Source: Hyaloperonospora brassicae (Eukaryota > Oomycota > Peronosporomycetes > Peronosporales > Peronosporaceae). Taken from it: 64,000 nucleotides of DNA. The translations under genes and the position numbers were made by a program. Position 1 is the stretch's first letter. Each line of letters opens with the position of its first letter. The stretch lies in the NCBI GenBank assembly GCA_947650285.1, contig CANTFL010000166.1, positions 62,001 to 126,000 on the forward strand, written 5' to 3'. Of the stretch, positions 44,739 to 56,357 are shown one piece after another. The notes under the pieces were generated by a model that saw only the letters and a list, made by a program, of their open reading frames with translations, searched no databases and was not told the DNA's origin.

Positions 44739-46550
44739 GTTTGTGGCACAATTAGAAACTACGAAATAGTCCCGAAGGGCGCTTTGTGGATCTATTTTGG
44801 GTCCTTTTGTGAATTCGATGTCCTTTTGTCGTGTGTTTACTCGGGTCGTTGCTTGACTTGACAGCAATCACTTGGCGAGCATGTGTGGGCTTAGAAACCT
44901 CTACAACTCGTTTGATAGATAGCTGTTTGCGTTTCTGTGGCGCCGTTTCGTGATTGACGATGAGAGAGGATACGTGTCACCTTTTGTCAATTATATGTAC
45001 AAGCCGTAAACCGTGAAAATGGCGGGACGTAACGAACGCGAAGGGGTTTAGTAGGCAGACGGAGACAGCCCCTCGGGTCAAAATGCAGTGAGTGATACAT
45101 AGCAGAGCGATTCCAGTGCCGTTGAGCTGCTGTGTAGCAGTAACTCGATAACGAAAACAAGTCATTGTTCGTACGGGGAGATATTGCTGCAGGCAGTGGA
45201 AACCACGAGGGGACACAGACAGACAACAATTGGTCGCATGCGTTTACGTGTGTTTGTTGGCTCACCAGAAGCGAGAAAGTCGAGCGCCGACCGAGACAAC
45301 TTGACCGGCCGATTGCTTGCAAGACATTCTATCGACGACAGAAAGGGAACACGAAACCAACGAGCGGCCAACGATTCGCAGTCAATCGTGTAAAGAGTCG
45401 TGACATGACTGACGGAGGCTGTAGCGAAATGGGAAATGTACAGCAGAAAGAAGGACGTGTGCGATTGTCTGCTGGTTTGCATACATCACGCGATAAGGGC
45501 CTCAGCAACTGATTTGCACTGACAGCGCGCATTCGCATGTGCTCGCGTTTTGGCAGAAGGGTCCGTGGAAGAGCTCGCAGGTTTGAAGCGCAATGGACCG
45601 GATACCCGAAAGAAGACAGATTTGCCGGGAGCAGGAACGGATGCGCAAGTAGGTCGCTTTGGAGTCGAGTGTCTAGTGCGTACGGAGCCAGATACGTTTT
45701 ACATGACCTCGAGTAGAAGCGACTGGTACTATGTAACGGGGTTACACGTCGAGTGGTAGTCGACAATAGGTGTGGTACACACAAGGGATGGGACCCCCTT
45801 TTAAGTAATATTAGAACACAAGTATCAATTGTTGATGACTGATGTCTGTCAACCATTGATTACGAGATCTTTTAATAGATTTATTTGGGACATAAGTGAG
45901 TAGGTTATTTACTTTGTTCTGCGGTGTTCTTTTAGGTTAAAAGAAGAAATAAAATTCAGTTCCCATTTTGATCAACAAAAGACACGTGCCTCTTTGAGGC
46001 GTCTTGTGATCGTGCAGGAGATAGCAACGCCTTATTAAGGCAGCCACTCCTTGTGCACTTAGTGCGTTTGATTCCTTAAATCGTTTGGTCCCCCTTGAAC
46101 AGGGACCGTAATCTCTCTGAGCTAGTTGACTCTTTAAGTCGGGTTCTTTGAACACCCTTTTAGCTCTCGGAGCTGTTGACTCTTTGAGTCGGGTTCGTAG
46201 AACCAAAGTTGCTCATTGAGTGTTAAATCTTCCTCTGACTGAAGGAGCTGTGTAGGTCCGCTACATACTACAACCTGGTCAACTAGGTAGTCTACCATTG
46301 TGCGACTCTTTACGAGAACCCGCTGGTCCATAGACTTTCGTGAAGTAGTGTCTCGGAGTTCATGGCAATCAACACGTCTACCTTGGTAGTTTCTTTCTAC
46401 CCAGGAATTTTCCCTTACGGTCCTTAACTCCCAGATACCTGCGATCAGTAACTTACAGGATTTGCGACTCCGTGGCGTACCTTTTGCACGCTTGCTTCAC
46501 ATTGTCTACCGGCTGCTACCCATTTGAGAGTCCAGTAGGTGGCGCGGCTT
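44739..46550. other. intergenic region leading into repeats
   Basis: No gene is supported. A 175-codon minus-strand frame from an ATG at 45856 has no domain and is probably chance. From about 45,770 onward the sequence becomes AT-richer and repeat-like. Confidence 0.4.
46113..46202 (+). repeat. imperfect ~40-nt direct repeat
   Basis: The segments 46113-46152 and 46164-46202 share TTGACTCTTTRAGTCGGGTT with similar flanks (TCTCTGAGCT / TCTCGGAGCT), 51 nt apart. TTGACTC..GAGTC also makes small dyads. Possibly part of an LTR or another repeat. Confidence 0.6.
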
Positions 46551-46584
46551 TGCATTCGATCCTAGCCTGGATCTGACTGTACAT

Positions 46585-46650
46585 CTGCTGGGACTCGAAC
46601 CCGTAACCTCCCGATCAGAACCGCCGTGGCCATCCCACTGCACCGCCCTG
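46585..46650 (-). repeat. tRNA-derived SINE-like sequence
   Basis: On the minus strand a B-box GGTTCGAGTCC (46591-46601) and an A-box-like GTGCAGTGGGATGG (about 46,631-46,644) are spaced as in a tRNA. The anticodon stem does not close properly, so this is more likely a SINE head than a tRNA gene. Confidence 0.4.
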
Positions 46651-46689
46651 ATCGGTAACACGTCTACCTTTGATGCGGGGGGGGGGGGG

Positions 46690-47260
46690 TCGCGACGCTG
46701 GAACACATCGTCTGGACATGCCCAAATGTGCGCAGTCCTGCTGGCAGAAACTTATCTGCCGCTGGATGGGAGAACGTTCGGAGCTGGGCCAACTGCAAGA
46801 TTTTCGCACCGATAGTGCCAGCAGCACAGTGCCGACGCTGTCCAAGGTGGTCACGGACTGTATAGCGGAAGCTCATCCTGACGAAGAACGCGACTATGCG
46901 ATGGTCTGGAGGAGGCTATGGCGACTGCTTAGCAGCATCTGTGCAACAGCTTTGTGGATTCAACATAATCGAGTGATTGTACAAGGAGAAGAAGTAACTT
47001 TTGCAGACAGCGTCGAGAGATTCTGGCAGACATGCGGCAGCTCCGAGCAGTAGCAAAGCGGTAGTTCCACAGGAACGAGACCAAAAGTCAAGGAGCAAGT
47101 CTGCGGCCATGTCTGCGACAACAACCAGGCGACCACGAGAACCGTCGCCCGTGGTGACGTGTCCCGTAAACACATCGAGCTCAAACGAGGTACCGGCAGC
47201 TGCTAATCGACTAAAGCTTACCAAACATCCTGCGACATTTTTTTGGGTGTTCAGGTGGTC
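46690..47260 (+). pseudogene. LINE 3' end fragment (zf-RVT region), plus strand
   Basis: The frame at about 46,692 reads ATLEHIVWTCPNVRS, the Cys/His start of the zf-RVT domain found after the RT of many LINEs. After a frameshift, the next frame continues with CWQKLICRWMGER and VWRRLWRLLSSICATALW up to a stop near 47,053. It matches in layout the minus-strand copies at 47,523-47,936 and 51,317-51,680. The 5' part is missing, and the fragment faces the 3' end of the host LINE. Confidence 0.6.
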
Positions 47261-47500
47261 TGTTAACACGGGATTAACCATGTACAAGGTCTCTGGTAAA
47301 GGCGGAGCCAAACGGCCAGCTTCTGTTGATCCGGACGTTGGCTTTGGCTAGCCCCTGACCAGCCTGGAGGCCCGTCAGGTGCGCGTTCGAGCAGCTCGAT
47401 GCTGAATAACATCACTGCGCCCATGATGGCTGATGCCTCTTTCCGGTGCTCTCTGATCGCGATTGCGCGAAGGTGGCAGAAGCAAGAGGTCCAAAAGCTC

Positions 47501-47566
47501 TGCGTTGTTCCTAGGAGGTCCATCATGGCTGCGCTGTTCCTGGGAGGTCAATCATGGCTGCGTTGT
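47501..47566 (+). repeat. 29-nt tandem repeat in LINE 3' region
   Basis: Two nearly identical 29-nt units (47501-47529 and 47530-47558, beginning TGCG(T/C)TGTTCCT) and the start of a third lie at the end of the zf-RVT coding region of the host LINE. Confidence 0.75.
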
Positions 47567-47936
47567 AGACGGCGTCATTGCGGTCGGTCCACAGCCTCGT
47601 GAGACACATCGCCGGAAGAAGGTGCCAAATTCTCTTCCAGACGTGGTCGGCCATTTCTCGATCTTCCTGAAAGCGGTCTTGCAGGATTGCTGTGCGGTGC
47701 TGTGGTACGTGGGACACTCGTCGCCTTGCACACGCTTGAAGAAATTGCTGAGTTCGCTGTCGTGATGTTCGCTCGCGTGTCCATCGACGAACGAGTTTAC
47801 CCCAGAGAGCTGCAGCATACGCGCACTCCCAGAATAAATGAGCCGGCGTCTCTTTTGCTCCCAGACAGCCCGGTCGCTTCCGACATTCGTCGTTCCTGTT
47901 CCTCCTAGCGTGATGGAGATTAAGTTGTCGAGTCAC
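47523..47936 (-). pseudogene. host LINE zf-RVT domain
   Basis: The block reads CRKRPGCLGAKETPAHLFWEC followed by LWGKLVRRWTRER and VWKRIWHLLPAMCLTRLW. The Cys/His pattern CxxxxxC...H...C is the zinc finger commonly found C-terminal to non-LTR reverse transcriptases. It corresponds to the same domain in the nested LINE at 51,317-51,680. Confidence 0.65.
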
Positions 47937-48155
47937 GATCCTGTACCCGGTCCAGACTTGAAAATCAGTCAGGCCAGTGATATGATCCCAGGCTTGCTGA
48001 GGTGTTTAACTGAGCACCGCTCGTTGCCATTCATCCGTGCTTGCGCGTGCTTCTCTCCGATCCAAAAAACTCCTAAACGACGGGCTAGCTTTTACTTGTA
48101 AAATGCAAGCGCTTGTCGTTTAAGACACGCGATGACGCACTCGTTAGGCGTTGTG

Positions 48156-49257
48156 TCAGGGAATGACCACGGAAATCGGTGGAGCAGAGGGTGCGCCTTG
48201 AAGACGAATACCGTTGTTTTTAAATCGGAACGTGGTGTCTGTTTGGCTGCAGTGGAGTTGTCTGCCAGCACCGAGTAAGGTCATGTACAGCTCCAGTGTA
48301 TACCATCTGCCAGCTGATTCAATGTGACTCGCCGTGTCGGATTGAGCCCAGATTCCATCGGGCTGCCCTCGATTTCTCCTGCGCCCTGGTAATTCATGGT
48401 GTATGGCGATATACCCGGTGGAGCGTGCCGCAGGCGCAGTGGTGAATGGGTGTCCAGACGTGAACCGATCGGTATCGCCGGCCAGGAGAGCAGAAGGGAT
48501 GTAGCCCACCGCCGTAATTTTCTCATCGAATGGTGTTGGGGTCGGTGCGGAGACTTATGGATGATGATGACAATTCTGCAGGTCCCGTACGTGAGATGGT
48601 GCTCAGTCGTGCCAGCGAAGAGTGAGTCTTCGATCCTGTCGTACGCCCGTTCAGTCATAGTGTCTCCACGATAATTGCGAATCCAGGGGTTTGCTGACCA
48701 GTTGAATGTGGACGAGAAACGCTGAATCTCGCCGGGCATGTCACTAACACCGGGCCGTCGCGTTGGAAAAGAGGAGGAGCAAGAAAGACAAATTCGTCTC
48801 CCTCCCACCATCTAATCGCCCTCGCCAGCAACGAAACTGAGTAGCGATTACCCAAGAAGAGACCCGCGCAACCTGGTCCGGTGTTGGGGCGAGCCGTTCG
48901 TACAGCGTCTGGTTTACCTCTCGACCTGGAGCTCGGGACATGTGAGGAGGTTGCCGACGTCCTGCCAGCATTGGAGAGACCGGGTGTTCTGTCTCTTTGG
49001 CTAGTCCACGATAAGCCCACTGTAGCCACGACGAAAAGTACATGTTCTGGCGCTGAGTGATCCAGAGAATCGCGTGCTTCGTTCGTTGGGTGTTGACGGC
49101 TGCCGACACATCGGCCAGCCCGATGCCACCCGCATGTTTTGGTGCAAAGAGTAGACCCGGGTTGACTTTGTGCCGGCGTTTGTCCGTCGTCGTTGCATGA
49201 GCATATAATAATTGATTAGATAGATTGTTCACTTCTATCATCGCCCACGAAGGTATG
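48156..49257 (-). pseudogene. host LINE post-RT region
   Basis: Broken frames continue from the RT thumb (QLLYAHATTTDKRRHKVNPG, GGIGLADV) towards the zf-RVT finger. The equivalent region of the nested LINE is still open for 236 codons at 52,841-52,131. Confidence 0.55.
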
Positions 49258-50400
49258 TCAAAGACGCTCTCCGTAAAGAGCCACGACGGTAATACAATGG
49301 CGTTTTAAGATAAGAACTAGGTTCCCCACACTTGAAGCCACTTGTGTTGCCGTAATAAGGCGACGCTGAATCTTCTGAATCCTCAGTGCCCAATTTTTAT
49401 TCGCTAAGCCCCCCGTACCGATCTCAAAGCCAAGATATCGCGTTGTGCCACCCGGCGGAATGACGTCGCTTCCTTCGTAGTTTTTTAACGTTACTGACCG
49501 GTTCAAAACCAGGATTTTGCTCTTGTACGGTTGGACATGCAAACCCTATAATGCCCCAAAGGCTTTGACAATACGCAGAGCATGCGGAAGCTGTTCGGCC
49601 TGCTCGAGAAAAAGTGTAGAATTGTCTACAAACGCTGAAAAAAATGCCTTTGCCACGTAACCCCGGTGTAAGAAGCCCTTGGGTTGTCGGGTCCTGCTTT
49701 GAGGCAGTGCCTAATCTCTCTACCGCGAGCAAAAAATCAGGGGCGCTAGCGGGCAACCCTGGCAAATACCGGAACGCACCAGAAAAGATGAGGACACGCG
49801 GCCGTTGACGGCAAAATTTGTCGTCGTGCCGTTGTGGATGCGTCTGATGAGATCAACAAATTGGTTGTCAAATCCAAAAAGATGAAGAGTCTCGTACATA
49901 AACTCTCGGTCGACTATATCGTAAGCCTTGCGAAAGTCCAGGAGTAAGATACATCTGCTCTGACTAGCGGCCAGATCGTCTTGATCGGCTGTAGTCAGTA
50001 ACTGAGCCATCGCCATAATAACTGTGTTCATTATTCGACGCCCATGCACAAAACCCTGCGTCGAGTCGCTGATAGCTCGGAGTAGTGATTGTTAAATTCT
50101 GGTAGCTAGGACCTTCGCGAATGCTTTGTAGCTCGTTTGCAGCAAAGAAATCGGACGATTATTCATGGCGTCGTCCGAGTCTCCCTTTTTCCTCAACGGA
50201 ATTATGTGCGCCTCGAGAAAAGACGGAGGTAGATCTGCCCCTGCCAGAATTAGATGACCAATTGTGATCAGTGCCGGTACCATGAGATCCGCCGTATCCT
50301 TATAGAAGTCGTTGTTTAGTCCATCCGGTCCGGCGGATTTATGACGCTTAAGACAGGTGATAGCAGAAAGCACCTCAGCCTCTGTTATCGGCCGCAGCAT
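49258..50400 (-). pseudogene. host LINE reverse transcriptase (dead)
   Basis: The frames, broken by stops, include LRPITEAEVLSAITCLKRHKS, SAGPDGL, LLLDFRKAYDIVDREF (motif A), SGICQGCPLAPLIF (motif B), FSAFVDNSTLFL (motif C) and TTRYLGFEIGTG. Motif C has Asn instead of the second catalytic Asp, so the enzyme would be inactive even without the frameshifts. The nested LINE keeps FVDD at the same place. Confidence 0.75.
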
Positions 50401-50682
50401 GCGCTCATTGTCAAGAGCTTTTATGCGTTGCTCCGACGGGATTGTCGCAAATTTACGTACCTCGTCAGGTAAACGATTGCCAGATGTGACTCAGTGACTC
50501 CGACTCAAAACTTGAGCCCGTTCTGAGGCGAACTGATCCGCCACCGATGTCCCAGGCGAGAACTTCACACCTTAGCGCGCCTAAAGGAAAGTTATGTGCT
50601 GGTCTCGTTCCCAGTGGGCGACCCGCTTGTAGGTCTTTCTGAGTCGTTCTGTCTTCCGCGCTGATAAATTGTCAAGATACAC

Positions 50683-51093
50683 CTAATGAGCCTCTCGCAT
50701 CTCGTCCATGTTGGCGGACACCCACTGTCGACGCGTTAAAAACTGCTGCCGGTGTCTCTTCGGTAATTTTGCGAGAAATAGTTTTCTGCGCTGCTTGTCC
50801 CGTTTTCGCACAACCTTGATGCAGTCTGTGCTACAAATTACATGCGCATCCCACGACTGAATGGTGGGAGCCTTGCCCACTCCCGCAGTCGTCAGGTCCC
50901 AGATTGAGTCTGATTGAACGCGATCGGGATGGTTGGTCCGGATAGGATACGAAGCACGTAGTCGGTTAGTGTCTGTACGATCCATCTGCCTTCCGCGTCG
51001 ATGGAGAACCACTTGATCGTGGTCTAAATACTGCGACGGAAGGGACGTAGAGACCCATAGTACCTCTGATGACCAGTATTGCGGAACGTAGAA
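50683..51093 (-). pseudogene. host LINE endonuclease, C-terminal part
   Basis: The frame begins with FYVPQYWSSEVLWV and contains YLDHDQVVLH, the conserved Asp-His end of the exonuclease-endonuclease-phosphatase domain. It joins exactly to SRIDRFYVP at 60,049 once the nested element and one copy of the 11-nt duplication are removed. Confidence 0.7.
51083..51093 (-). repeat. 11-nt target-site duplication (3' side of nested LINE)
   Basis: GGAACGTAGAA on the plus strand, identical to 60049-60059. It marks the 3' boundary of the nested LINE, whose last bases are a CT-rich tail. Confidence 0.8.
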
Positions 51094-51316
51094 GAGAGAG
51101 AGAAATTTCATGACGGTCTATTAACATGTGATTATGTACAAGATGTCTGAAAGCTTCTGCGCCATCAAATCAAGTCCGTACCCGGAAGAGTTACGTGACT
51201 ATTACCCTGAGAAGCCCCGATGTCTCGGAGTGCTTGGGTAAAAAGTTTGATGCCGGCATGCAAGAGAGCCCCTTGGACGACAGTACTGATACCTCGGTGT
51301 TCGCGTTTAGCCAGCG

Positions 51317-51690
51317 CTAGGAGTTGACGTATCCCTGACTCTTAAAAACGGATGACACTATGCGATGTCGTGGTAAGCAATCCCCTGAACACCGCATCGT
51401 TTCTCTCCTGCCATAAGTGGGTGAGGCACATGGTACGCATGAGAAACCAAATCCGTTCCCAGACGCGGACCCCCCTGCATCTTCCGTGAATCGTTTAAGC
51501 AACCGTTGTCTCAACCGTGGTGATATAGATAGGGCTTGACGATTGACACTGCCGAGATATTGACAAGTATCAAACAGGTCTGCCACAGTTTCACCGGTCC
51601 AATGACCAATTAATTTTGCCCAACACGAACGCGCCTTCGGGCAATCCCAGAATATGTAGGCCTGTGTTTCTTAAACCCCTCGACATGCTT
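51317..51690 (-). pseudogene. nested LINE zf-RVT domain
   Basis: The frames contain TYIFWDCPKARSCWAKLIGHW and, after a shift, VRVWERIWFLMRTMCLTHLW. This is the usual finger C-terminal to the RT. Confidence 0.65.
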
Positions 51691-52130
51691 GATGTGCACG
51701 ACAACTATTGTCGTCGTTACGATTCTCAAGGTAAAGGTTGAATTGCATGGTTGCTATACGATAGCAAGTCCACACCTGGTATTCTGTGAGCCCATGTGCA
51801 TGGTACCAAACTTGAGACGGTCTCTGATGCGCTACAGCGCTGCCATTCGTCCGTTGTGGTGGCAGCTTCCAGACGCTGCATCAGTGGTCGTAATTCCACA
51901 GCAAGCTGGAGTTTGTAAATCTAAAATGACAGACGGGTGAGTGTTGTGCGAATGGATGCATTTGACACCTCATCTGCGACCGCCCATGGAAACCGATGAT
52001 GTCGAGGATGAGCGTTAAACACTACGCCGTGCTGCTGAAGTTGTTCAAGACATGTTGCCCTGTCCACTTCACTATCCGTCACTAGTTTAGGAAGACTTGT
52101 TGTATAGAACCAGCGAAACCCGTCGGCCGC

Positions 52131-52841
52131 CTACTTCAGGTGGATTCTAGCTTCCTCTGGGACCATGTGACCCCTTCTCACTCCAGATATATGACCCCGG
52201 CATTCGGAGGACCATTCATAGTCATGCCGAAAAGGAGGAGCGTGCCGAAGTGTCAAACGAGGCTGGAGCGCTAAATCAGTCCCGATCCGAAAAGGTGGGG
52301 ATGCCAGTAATATCGCTGTTGCCCATCGTCGTAGCTTGGGGTGCGAATGATTAGTGACGTGCTGTCCGGACAGTGGTATGCTGAAGACAAACTCGGACGG
52401 CCCCGTCCGCCTAATATGCAAGTCCGAGATGGCGCATGGTACAATACGGTCATACGTATGGCCGAGCAACTGCCTGCCCCGTGCATCCCGGATATATGAA
52501 TTCTTGCTCCATCCAAGCGTCCCCCAGAATTTATGAATAGATTTCAAGTGGAGATCCGTGTGTGATAATGCTTCAGGAAAAGTCGAGTAATAAGACAGAA
52601 CCCATTCATCCTCTCCCCACCAGCTACCTGCACCGGCGAGTAGAGTCGGTGTGTACGCACGTACCCGATCTCCAAACAGGCATAATTGGTCGTCTGTAGG
52701 CTCCAGGAGCTTGTCGATATACGCTATGAATGAAGATTTGGCAGGCTTTGAGAAAGAGGTTGACCACCCCCCTGACCGCGGCCGTTCGTGCAAAGCAAGT
52801 GCTGAAGTAGTCGGCTGACCCTGATAAGCCCAAAACGTCAC
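52131..52841 (-). pseudogene. nested LINE post-RT region
   Basis: An open frame of 236 codons between the RT and the zf-RVT finger, Trp/His-rich, without a recognisable domain. It corresponds to the broken frames at 48,156-48,811 in the host LINE. Confidence 0.55.
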
Positions 52842-52903
52842 GCTTTAAAATGCTTGTCGTGAGCTTGCGTGATCCACCGGAAAGCGTGTTTGGTGCACTG
52901 TGT

Positions 52904-53836
52904 TTAGATAGCAACCTCGACCAAAGCGAGATCTACTCTTACGTCCTTAGTCGGAGTAAAGAGGAGACCCGGATTGATCTTGTGACGGCCCTCTTCTGTG
53001 GTGGTTGCGTGTGCCCAAAGAAATTGTTTGTACAAATTTTGTACGTCCCTGATCGCCCAGTCAGGAATTTCGAAAACCGCAGCCGTAAACAGAATCGCCG
53101 GTAGGATAATGGAATTTAATACCATCAAGCGATTCTCCACGCTTGTAGCAATTGTGGAAGCCGTGAATAATCTTCGATGAAGCTTCCTGGTGCGAAGCGC
53201 CCAATTAAGATGTTGTAGGTCGCCTGTACCTAATTCATAGCCCAAGTACCGCACTGTATCCACAGGTTGAAGTACTGATATGCCACAAAACGTCTGTAAG
53301 CGCACCCCTTTGTTGAGAAAAATCAGCTTGCTCTTGGCCGGCTGAGCGACCAGTCCAGACAGATTTCCAAAGTGAGAAACTATCTCGAGCGCCTGGTCAA
53401 GCTGACACGCTTTATCGAGAAAAATCGTCGAGTCATCCACAAATGCTGAAAACGTGTGCCGACCCCCTGTGCCCTCTGGTACCGGAAGCCCTCGCAAGAC
53501 GGGTGATTGTTGTATCGCGATGCCCAATAAATCCACTACGATTAGAAAAAGCAGAGGGGCTAGAGGGAAGCCTTGACGAATACTCGATACCACTGAAAAT
53601 GGGTCGGATTTTTCTCCGTTGACTAAAAAGGTCGCCGTGGTTCCTGTATGAAGACAAAGGATTAGCTGTATGTATCGCTCAGAAAAGCCAAATGTCGTTA
53701 GAGCCTCGTAGAGAAATTCCCTGTCAACAGTGTCATAGGCTTTGCAAAAATCCAGCAAGAGGATGACCGTACTATTTATGGCTGTCAGGGTGTCGTCCGT
53801 TGTAACCGTCGCTAATTGAGAAAGCATCATTATCAC
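52904..53836 (-). CDS. nested LINE reverse transcriptase core
   Basis: An uninterrupted frame of 310 codons covering most of an RT: motif A LLLDFCKAYDTVDREF, motif B SIRQGFPLAPLLFLIVVDLL, motif C FSAFVDDSTIF with both catalytic Asp, motif D PAKSKLIFLN, and motif E TVRYLGYELGTG. The upstream fingers region (53,840-54,250) is broken by stops, so the whole polyprotein is not made as read. Confidence 0.85.
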   Translation of the reverse strand: MIMMLSQLATVTTDDTLTAINSTVILLLDFCKAYDTVDREFLYEALTTFGFSERYIQLILCLHTGTTATFLVNGEKSDPFSVVSSIRQGFPLAPLLFLIVVDLLGIAIQQSPVLRGLPVPEGTGGRHTFSAFVDDSTIFLDKACQLDQALEIVSHFGNLSGLVAQPAKSKLIFLNKGVRLQTFCGISVLQPVDTVRYLGYELGTGDLQHLNWALRTRKLHRRLFTASTIATSVENRLMVLNSIILPAILFTAAVFEIPDWAIRDVQNLYKQFLWAHATTTEEGRHKINPGLLFTPTKDVRVDLALVEVAI

Positions 53837-54998
53837 TAATTTGTGCTTTTGCCTGTCGTGGACATAACCTTGCTACAAATCACCTATAATTGTGGGCAAC
53901 ACACGTTGTATTCGGGTCGCTAAAACCATGATAAATATCTTGTAACTCGATTGGAGCAAGGCAATAGGTCAGTAGTCCATCGCATCCGCCGAATCACCTT
54001 TTTTCCTCAGTGGAATGATCAGGGCCTCTAGAAAAGAGGGTGGAGGTTTCGCGCCAGTCATAATCTCATTGATAACCCCTACAAGAGAGGGGACCATCAG
54101 AGCCGTCGTATCCTTAAAAAATCGTTTTTGAGACCGTCTGGACCAGAGGATTTTAGACGACTAAGCCCTGCAATGGATGTGAGAACCTCGGCTTCAGAAA
54201 ATTCAGCTAAGAGAGCCGCGTTGGCTGCCTTCGAAATAACTAGCTCTGTCGGAATGTGTACGACTTACTGAATGGCCGCGTTTAAACCGTAAAGAGGCTT
54301 TTTTCGATGAATGACTCCGAGCACTGGCGACCATTCGAATGCGAATTTGTCCGCTATGAACATGTTTCTGGTGAATGCTGAACCGTGCTGTTGTAGTATG
54401 GATGTGACGTGTTAGTCGCGTTCCTAATCCGACACTCGGTTGTAGGACCATTTTAACCGGTCTCTCGATCTGACGAGGTGTCGACCTAGCCGTACAAGAT
54501 GCTCCTGCCGTTAGTCTTCCATATTACTTGAAATCCATTGTGGCCGATTGAACAATTGCCGTTGTGTGCGGTGCTTTAAGTTAAAGCGGAGCCGTGAACG
54601 GCGCTGTTTCACCCGCTGGCTTACACGGCGAATGCAGCGTTGCACTCGGCCACCTCAATGTCCCAAGTAAGCGTAGAGGCAGCTTGACCAATAGCCATGC
54701 CATCCATATCCTTGACTAATTCGTAGATCACTTGGGCGGGACGGAATGACTGAATAGGGTAAGCCACTGCTCGACTCCGTAAATGTCGACAAGGCCTGCC
54801 TATAACCCTTAAACACAGAACCACCTCCTGATGATCCTAATGGTGAAAAGGGACACACGCCTCTACCCACTGAACTTTGTCCACCCAGATAGCAGGGACA
54901 TAGAATCGATCAATTCGGCTGGCTCATTTACTTACCATATATGTGAAATGATCCACGAAGTCGTCAGTTATGTCGTCATCCGCGTGGTCTCTCAGCAC

Positions 54999-55560
54999 TC
55001 ATGCATCTGCCAAACCGATCCGAGAAATGACTGTGTCTAAGGCAGTACTTTCCGACCTGTTGGAGCGGTGATGTCCAGCACGATCGAGAAGAGGACTTTG
55101 TACAAAGTTAAAGTCGCCTGCGATGATTGTGTTGATGGGGTCCAGATTCCAAGATAATAGAGAGGTGAAAAAGGCCTCGCGTTCTGGCCGTAATGTGGGA
55201 GCATACAGATTGACGAGGATGATGTCTCCAATCGATACACTTAATGCGCGCGTACTCCAGCGATCCTGATGACATAACGACGAGTGGGTAGCAGAGTGCG
55301 GGGTTAAAAGAATTGCTACACCAGCGTGTCGTGACGAGCCCGTACTCCAATACGACAATGGAGAAGCATCGGACTTTAGGTGCTGACCCAACAAGCAAAC
55401 CCACTGGGCACTCAGTTGAGCCACTTCCTCCACTGTTTGGGCGTGAGTTTCTTGGATACACCACGCCAACACACGTTGTCCAGGAGTCTGTCATCGCCAA
55501 GCCTACATCCAACCATCGCGGGTGTTTGCTTTGAAACCTCGCACGTTTTGAGTAATTATT
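54999..55560 (-). pseudogene. nested LINE AP-endonuclease (EEP) domain
   Basis: It starts with ITQNVRGFKANTRDGW in one frame and continues with MLAWCIQETHAQ (catalytic Glu), SSRHAGVAILL and IAGDFNFVQSPLLDR (GDFN) in the next. The TQN, QE and GDFN motifs identify an apurinic-type endonuclease that nicks the target for target-primed reverse transcription. At least one frameshift is present. Confidence 0.8.
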
Positions 55561-56357
55561 ACCTCATCACCAACCCGTCGCTGATTTGTTTCCTTGTCAG
55601 TGTCTGGGTAAGTAGTCCAATCCTGAAGCAAGCAATTACGTCCATAGGCGTCGACTTCATCCAATGGACAATTACGAAGACAGGAGGAAAGGTGCAACCG
55701 TGAGCTGCCCTCAGTATTCAAGAAGGAACCGCTCTTCCGCAGTTGCCAACGATGTAAATAAAAATGTAAGAGTGTTCGCCAGTTCACCCGGTGATGATCC
55801 GACGAGTAATATGCCCCTTGATAGTGACTGTTTGGTCGTAGCAGGTGAACATGACAGCGTAGTTTATCGGGGAAAGTAAGCGGATGTACGTCATCCCCCG
55901 TCAATGCACGTATCTCCTTGTCAAACAAATCAGCGCAAAGTAGATGTTGACTTAGACAGATTCGTCGTCGCGGGTCACAGAGCCTTAAGATTTCATCTTT
56001 GGCATAGTTACAGTCTCGTAGCTTCCTCCAGTCATCCCCGTTGTCAATAAGGGGAGCGAGAGAAGATGAGGATTGACCCCACTGCGCGCGAGAAATCCAT
56101 TGGTCTAACCATTGTGAGGTGGTGGTATCCTTCATCTTGAGTGGTTCGCTTGAAGACCCGATAGCAGGCACTCCTGTCGCCAATTTGATGTCCACTGCAC
56201 AAGAAGCTGATCGGCTGAGCTGGCTAGTAATTCATCTGGAAAGACAAAGCGTCTTAAGTGATAGTGCAGAAGATTCGGCTCCATTCGCACCGTTTGTAGC
56301 CACGTCTCCGTATTACTATGAACTAAAGGGTATGGCGTCTCAGCTGTGACCGGCCAT

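Larger units (their letters stand above)
47263..51093 (-). mobile_element. host LINE, 3' half
   Basis: This half carries, in minus-strand order, the C-terminal end of the AP-endonuclease (from 51,093), the RT, a post-RT region, the zf-RVT finger and about 260 nt of further 3' sequence. It is the continuation of the segment at 60,049-64,000, split by the nested LINE. Multiple stops and frameshifts make it non-functional. Confidence 0.8.

Noticed and set aside
45329..45856. 175-codon minus-strand ORF with ATG
   Set aside because: No signal peptide, domain, repeat or neighbour support; Ser/Arg/Leu-rich composition fits chance.
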